Below the pieces are notes generated by a model, which did not search any database, was not told the DNA's origin, and saw only the letters and a list, made by a program, of their open reading frames with translations. The position numbers were made by a program, and so were the translations under genes. DNA of 64,000 nt from Haliotis asinina. Lineage: Eukaryota > Mollusca > Gastropoda > Lepetellida > Haliotidae. Within the stretch, counting starts at the first letter, position 1, and each line of letters opens with the position of its first letter. The stretch lies in contig NC_090281.1 of the NCBI RefSeq assembly GCF_037392515.1, forward strand, positions 44,740,645 through 44,804,644, written 5' to 3'. Below, piece after piece: positions 58,436-64,000 of the stretch.

Positions 58436-59539
58436 TGACGCCATCAAGACGGAACATTTTCCAAGTGTGGCTTTACACAACCGAGGTACGAAAATGAGAA
58501 CAACTGATTTCTTCCTACCTAAATACTGAGACTGGACGGTGTGATTTGAACAGTCTCAGTGTCTTGGACGTCCACCGCTTCCATGCCCTGGAATGATAAC
58601 AGGATCCTTAAAGTAATATGTTCATGTTATCATAATAGCATGAGCGAGCTATATGAAATACGTGTTTTCTACAATACATCAAACAAGTTCCAAAAGTCAC
58701 TGGAATTCATTCATACATATAAAATGAACTTCATTAGCACAGTTTCCTCCTTAAATTGATTATTTTACAAAATCTTCGCCTATCAGAAATATATCCGTTT
58801 GCGCTTCAGTCTCAATATTCTGACTAACGTTTAATTATCGCAGCTATGAAGTACACGTTTAACAATGACCCCATATCGCTCAGAGAACTTGCAATAAGAA
58901 GACAACGAACGACCACTGATGAATGTTTCATGTCCTCTGGGGCTGGATGTTTACAACTAATATGTTTCATGTCGAGACGATTGACGGCAATATTCATCTA
59001 TGCCTAGGTTAGTGGATTTATGATACTGACGTCAGCCATGACGCATCGTGTAGGATGGGAAGGATCGATGGAAGAATGTTCAAAGCTGAACGGTTCTATA
59101 TGATGGTCGTGGAATAGTGTAGAATACCACAGCTGTTGTCTCACCTTCACTTCATTTTCATTTTCAAAGCATTATAACATTATGTGGCTGAAAAGAAACC
59201 TACTCTACCTTGCTCTGCTACAGGGAAAGAACATCAGTGTGCTGTTTATACTGATAAAATCTTTGATACAACTGTACAATTTGACAATAACAACCAGACA
59301 CCTGTAGGTTGTTCGACTCAATTGAACGTTTTCTGATCCTCACGTCAGGAATTGCTACGTGCCCACCGGAACGCTAGAAGTTGGAGCAAGGCTCGAACCA
59401 CTGGTGTAAGGATCATTAGATTGAAACAGTGGCCCGGGTGCTTCTGGAAATTGGGATGAACAGCACCGAGTTATATCGAGCAGACAAAGTCATCGGCTAC
59501 ACGACGGCACCTGCCTGCCCGACGTCCTCCAATCACGTG
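58436..59539. other. Non-coding stretch
   Basis: No exon with paired splice signals was found. Confidence 0.35.
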
Positions 59540-59706
59540 ACATTACGGCAAGACGTTGGTGATTTTGGGTAAACTACCGCTGCCGACAATCGACGATCTC
59601 CACGCTGCACTGACGTTTGATTGGGAGTATGGCACGTCGAATCTGATAGCAGACAAAATCCGAGAATGTATTGAGAATAGGGGCGGACTCAGTCGATATT
59701 GGTGAG
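59540..59706 (+). pseudogene. Tc1-like transposase C-terminal relic
   Basis: The plus-strand frame TLVILGKLPLPTIDDLHAAL, TFDWEYGTSNLIADKIRECI, ENRGGLSRYW matches the end of Tc1-family transposases, where a helix 'TL.EL..AL...W..I', a 'LI.SM..R' segment and a final 'ARGGHTRY' occur. Only the C-terminus remains; upstream frames are broken. An apparent donor (TTG|GTGAGT) at the end is probably chance. Confidence 0.55.
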
Positions 59707-59999
59707 TTTCCCCATCCTATTAAATAATGTATGTGCATATATTTGATACCAATATCAATAGCAAATAGAGAGGGTGTGATTTAAAGTTAAGTTACCGGAC
59801 TATCGAGAAAATGTACAGAGAGGATATCTTTTGCCAACAACAACATTTTCTTTTGATTTTTCGATTTATATTTATTTCTCGTGTACCACAATGCATATAC
59901 CAAAGGTATAAGGTAAACGATTGTAGTGAGGCTGGTATACAGTTGGTATACATTTCATAGTCCCAACAAGGAAAGTCGAACTCGTTAATGATGCTATTA

Positions 60000-60130
60000 T
60001 AGTATGTAAATAATTTGGTCTGAACCAGACAATCTAGTGATCAACAGCATGAACATCGATCTACACAACTGGAATACGATATGTGCCAACCGAGTCGGGG
60101 AGACCGCCTCTCTACGACAAACATGGGTCA
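60000..60130 (+). repeat. Abalone-type short dispersed repeat, diverged
   Basis: 'gtaaataatttggtctgaac', 'aacatcgatctacacaactg' and 'cctctctacgacaaacatgg' are degenerate forms of the standard cores. Confidence 0.7.
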
Positions 60131-60429
60131 GTGAAGATCAATTCTAACACAGATCTTCACTTGTTGGGAAACATGAAATGCATCAGGAAACAAGCGTTAA
60201 GTTCTATGTACACGAAGTCAAGGGGTCTTTCATTTTAAAACCAACTTACAAAATGTTTGAAAGTGGAACTTTGAAAAAAACCCTCTAGCGTTACATTCAT
60301 GCGTTCTAGATGAAATGCACGTGAATCATGAAATTGTGTATCACCATGAGCTGAAGCCTGTGTTTGTTGGCATGAAACGCCACATGCGTAGTTTTAGCCA
60401 CTATAGAGGACAAACGAATACAGTGACCT

Positions 60430-60960
60430 ACAGACGTTCAACGACATCGGTCGCTTGCAAGGAGCGGCATCGCATCATGAGGTGGTAAGACACTTCGACG
60501 TGTCAAGACAGACCATCTCAAACCTATGGACCAACAAAACAATACAACAATACTGGGAGCGTTAATGACAGACCCAGGTCCGATCGACCTAGAGTTACCA
60601 TCGCCTCCGATGGTCGCTACGTACGGTTGTGACAACTTCAACGTCACCCACAACTACCCATATCCCTAGACAGCACCGAATCTCCGACCAGGCAGCGCGC
60701 AATCGGCTACGGGGAAGCCAGAAGGCCAGTTCGACGTAACGTCTTGACAAAACGTCAACGGGGGATCTTGCCAGCATGACAATGCTCGACCTCACGTTGC
60801 ATGTGTCGCAGGTTTCCTCCAGTTAACAACGTCCAGGTGTGACCATGGCCTTCTCGATCACCCGATTTGTACCCCACTGAACATCTATAGGATACTCTTG
60901 ATCGACGCTGACACCGGCATAATCCGACATCAGCAACAGTATCAAAACATTCATCAAGAC
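60430..60960 (+). pseudogene. Tc1-like transposase pseudogene
   Basis: Translated in shifting frames, the plus strand gives NNTGSVNDRPRSDRPRVT (GRPR linker between the two DNA-binding halves), ARRPVRRNVLTKRQRG (end of the second half), then directly HDNARPHVACVAGFL (the catalytic DNARPH block) and WPSRSPDLYPTEHL*DTLDR (the SPDLNPIEH.WD block). The stretch with the first catalytic Asp between the linker half and DNARPH is deleted. Several stops and frameshifts are present. Intact relatives are about 340 residues. It is of the same broad family as the relics at 21735 and 59540 but a different copy, judging by sequence. Confidence 0.8.
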
Positions 60961-62484
60961 GCCATCTGGCATCTCTTTTCTGTGGGACATCGTTGCCAAG
61001 CTGTTTTCATTGTGATCACACCGGATGCTAGCATTTTACTCTGACCAAGTGACTTTAGTAGCCCTCTGTGTTTTTTCCAAGCACTTTCTGGACATTCAAG
61101 TTTTGGAAGGCTGCACAGTGATGAGTTTACTGTAATTGAACAATGATGCCATGTTAGAATCAGATATACGCACTCAGTAAATAAACTCCCAAACCAGCAT
61201 GTCAAGTTTCAGTTTTTGAAGAGTATGTATAGGACAAGTTGAAAAGTACAGATGAAAATCCCAGTTGCTTAACTGCCAAATCGCAAAAATATTGAATTAG
61301 TTGTCATACCGAAACCTGTACATTACTATTCTGTGTTATATTCAGACAAGGAATGACACATATATACTCACAGGTTCATGATTTGGATAACGATCTCATT
61401 TTAAAACTGCTATCTGTGACACTGGATGGAATGGATCTGTTTGGTTGTCTTCCTTAATAGATCTAAATATATATAACTATATATACAGCTGTAACATCGA
61501 TTGGAAACTTGCAGGGTTAGTAGCAAATGGTAAACTCTTCATTCATGAAATAGTCTTCATAGTTATGTTTAATGCTTATTTTTCTAAAAGAAACCGAACT
61601 ATTGCATACAGTTTGATTGACAGACATATGTATTCGGTTGATTGAATTAGTAACTGAGATTGTTAGTGTCTGTATCCTTGAAGGGGGTTAAATATTATAA
61701 AATTAAATTCCTCCTGAGAGTGCCGAAACTTTCAACATGGTATATTTGTTGTTTCAGCTAATGACTAAAACTCAGTAAAATCGCCTCTGGCTGAAGGGAT
61801 GCCGTAAATCCAGCTAAGGTCTACACACGTAGCTAAAGCACTGAATGCCCGCATGGCTCCTAGTATAGTGATCTACCCTGAGTTGCCGGCGATACTCAGC
61901 CGTTTTTATATTGTGTTGTTCTGACTGATAGCACATTCTAGAGATAGATGTTTAACTTTTAGTTTTACTTCTTCTTGTTTCTGTGACATTCTAGTAGTTT
62001 TACTGCCCTTGTAGAACATGAATTTATAACAATTCTAGTCACTAATTTTACCTCACTCTCCAATGTAAGGTAAGACTTGGTGATGAGATGCAACTGATTT
62101 ACAGGAGTGCAGAGATACGGGTGTGATTATTATGTGATCTGCATATGATCATTTCATGTGACTATCCACGAAGCATGAAACTGAAACAGTTGCATTAAAA
62201 ATACCTGTGATAGTACAAAAGGAGTCCCCTTTTGCGGGGTGAAATAGGGCTTATCGCAGCACTTGTTTTCGCTCATACGACGATATGTGTCTTCTCTGCT
62301 TGTACTCGCCTAACTCGCTTACACTTAAGTTAGTTTTAAGGTGCTGACTCACTGAGATGCCATGCCTCAGTTAAACATAGATACCTCACCCAGGCACATT
62401 ATACTGACTCCTAGTCGACCAGTCCTTGTTGTACACATTAATGCCGAGTGCCAGCAAATACCATATTTTAAAGCCTTTTTAACG
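60961..62484. other. Non-coding stretch
   Basis: AT-rich DNA with no recognised exon. It may be intron of the death-domain gene downstream. Confidence 0.35.
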
Positions 62485-62556
62485 ATTCAGGGAATCGAAG
62501 CCGGAACCCTCTTATCTTCCGACCGACGCTCTACCCACTACACCATGGAGACAGTC
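62485..62556 (-). repeat. tRNA-like SINE head
   Basis: On the minus strand, 'ccatggtgtagtgggtagag' (A box) and 'ggttccggcttcgattccc' (B box) have tRNA-like spacing. The body is unlike the other SINEs here, so it is probably a different family. Confidence 0.7.
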
Positions 62557-62814
62557 AGTCCCCTATAGGACTGTTTGGGGATGCTCATTACGTTTTCATT
62601 AGTATAGCCATAACATTCAGACAATCATTGCTTCATAAGAATCCGGTAATTGGGTCAATATTTAGAACCAGGAAATGTATTGCAATATTACACGGATCAG
62701 TTATAAATAGCATTACAATGCTAACGCTCTGCTAGATATACACCATCGTGTTGAAAGAAAGAACAGATCCGTCGATTCACATATTCCGCTCTACGTTATA
62801 TGATATAGAGACAT

Positions 62815-62968
62815 GACAGAGTTAGTCAGTTTATGTATGGTTGTGGGAGAGAGCGCACTCCGAGTCGCTATACTCATGGCAGGTCAAAGATGGAACAGGT
62901 TGGCAATCTTCAGAGGACTACGTCCCAACATGAAGAAGCTGTGCTGCTGTGTCTGGTCAGAATATCAG
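62815..62968 (+). CDS. Exon preceding the death-domain exon
   Basis: The frame from ATG 62813 reads MTELVSLCMVVGESALRVAI, LMAGQRWNRLAIFRGLRPNM, KKLCCCVWSEYQ and meets a strong donor (CAG|GTAGGT) in phase 0 at 62969. The next exon starts in phase 0 with LVPPDEDWEDED, so the two join smoothly. The left boundary is not certain: no strong acceptor was seen, and the exon may begin downstream of the ATG. The CCC run is unusual. The segment may form part of the helical region before the death domain. Confidence 0.5.
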
Positions 62969-63210
62969 GTAGGTGTCTCCAACTGCCGTTCAAATATAGT
63001 TAATCTACCATTGACCTACTTTGTTAAACCCTCCTTAAGTCTTATAACACTTTAGCACCCTCAGATTGTTTTGATTCATTCATAATATTCACAGTGAAGA
63101 GTGATTCCATCACCAATTCCATCTGGATTTGGAAGTCAGACTCTCGGGAAAAGAAATATGTGTTATTTATAGTGTCATATTTGTCATACTCGCATATACT
63201 ATAACATTGT

Positions 63211-63363
63211 GGGCGGTGGGGTAGCCTGGTGGTTAAGGCGTCCCCTGGTAACGATGAAGATCCGTGTTCGATTCCCCACACGGGTACTATGTGGGAAGTC
63301 CATGTCTGATTCCCCCGACATGATATTGCTGGAATATTGCTGAAACCAAACTCACTCACTCTC
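63211..63363 (+). repeat. tRNA-derived SINE
   Basis: 'ggtggggtagcctggtggtt' (A box) and 'ccgtgttcgattccc' (B box), with a tail 'gatattgctggaatattgct' and 'actcactcactc'. It is in the intron between the two exons of the death-domain gene. Confidence 0.85.
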
Positions 63364-63693
63364 AAACTGTTCTGCAGAAAGTGTTATTAGAAACACGTAT
63401 GTACAATAAACACTACATTGATTCCTGGTGTCAAACAATGTTGAAGGCAACGTACGTCAAACAAACACATATTCATGATACAGTCAGAATTGTCCAATCA
63501 ACTCAGCTGTTATCATGGATTTCCCACGGATATGATACAGATTTTTTTTTCTATCCAAAGAATAGCAGGTATTGTGTTGCGTATTTTTATGTTTTCATTT
63601 GACACTTCATTTACATATTTCACATAGAAATGACACGACCAATATTGTATGTACTCGTCGCATGATAATTTGATGTTTTCCCCTTGTCATCAG

Positions 63694-64000
63694 TTGGTGC
63701 CACCAGACGAGGACTGGGAGGACGAGGACCGCCTGACAGAAGATGAAAGAAGGTCGTGTGTGTCTGAGAGGACCCTGTTCCTGGTGTCTCAACATGTGGG
63801 CGGGGGTTTCCAGATGCTGGGCCTGAGATTGGGGTTATCGTATGTCAGTGTGGAGAGGTGCACGCTGTCACAGTCATCGCCTCAAATGCAGATATTCGCC
63901 ATGCTGAACACATGGAGACAGCGGAAGGGTAGACGGGCAACTGTTGAAGTCCTGGTTCAAGCCCTGTCTGACAGCATGTCGGTCTGCACGGTGGACATGC
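63694..64000 (+). CDS. Death-domain exon (partial, runs off window)
   Basis: Acceptor 'ttttccccttgtcatcag'. The frame is open for 102 codons to the window end: LVPPDEDWEDEDRLTEDERR (acidic), SCVSERTLFLVSQHVGGGFQ, MLGLRLGLSYVSVERCTLSQ, SSPQMQIFAMLNTWRQRKGR, RATVEVLVQALSDSMSVCTV. The pattern L...LGLS...VER........Q...ML..WRQR.GR.ATVEVLV.AL is the typical helix 2-6 signature of a death domain, a homotypic interaction module of apoptosis and innate-immune adaptors. The exon continues past the window. The upstream exon at 62815 fits in phase. Which death-domain protein this is (adaptor, NLR-like, ankyrin-linked) cannot be told from one domain. Confidence 0.8.
   Translation, partial: MVPPDEDWEDEDRLTEDERRSCVSERTLFLVSQHVGGGFQMLGLRLGLSYVSVERCTLSQSSPQMQIFAMLNTWRQRKGRRATVEVLVQALSDSMSVCTVDM

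Overview
This is a eukaryotic, gene-poor, repeat-dominated window, most likely from an abalone (Haliotis) or a close vetigastropod. Three things point that way. (1) There are many copies of tRNA-derived SINEs whose 3' tail reads like 'gaatattgctaaaag' followed by 'actcactcactc'. (2) There are several copies of a short repeat with the cores 'gtaaataatcgagtctgg' and 'aacacgagcatcgatctgcg', which I associate with abalone DNA. (3) Coding segments are short exons bounded by GT-AG or GC-AG splice signals in AT-rich introns. There are no operons, ribosome binding sites or CRISPR arrays.

Layout. 1-7.2 kb: a signal-peptide exon, a ~1.24 kb terminal-inverted-repeat element, two short tandem arrays and the last exon of an unrecognised gene with a poly(A) signal. 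9.9-12.2 kb: a decayed LINE on the minus strand, whose 3' end is repeated four times in tandem, with a foldback element inserted in one repeat. 12.5-13.3 kb: an unrecognised minus-strand reading frame broken by two stops. 13.4-20.9 kb: a 7.5 kb, 38-bp minisatellite (about 197 copies). 21.0-22.9 kb: a Tc1-like transposase relic and a possible Ig-like exon.

23.2-44.3 kb holds a complex duplicated locus. A left arm (23.2-25.1 kb) recurs inverted at 35.4-38.4 kb. The right arm runs into a tandem array of ~2,029-bp units (36.58-43.5 kb), each carrying exon-like segments of one short, unrecognised exon family. Between the arms lie old duplicated blocks and a 5.7 kb array of a 51-bp minisatellite. 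44.6-51.4 kb repeats parts of that spacer: the same two duplicated blocks and a second 51-bp array with 153-bp higher-order units.

51.7-53.1 kb: four exons and a poly(A) site of an unrecognised plus-strand gene. 53.7-54.95 kb: an inverted second copy of the 4.5-5.7 kb element. 56.6-57.9 kb: minus-strand exons with an EGF-like cysteine pattern and a PAN/apple-like pattern. 59.5-61 kb: Tc1-family relics. 62.8-64 kb: two exons of a plus-strand death-domain gene running off the window.

The genes do not form a visible pathway. The most unusual structure is the inverted plus tandem duplication of the small exon family at 23-44 kb, together with the paired 51-bp arrays. All family calls come from reading motifs by eye; no database or alignment program was used.
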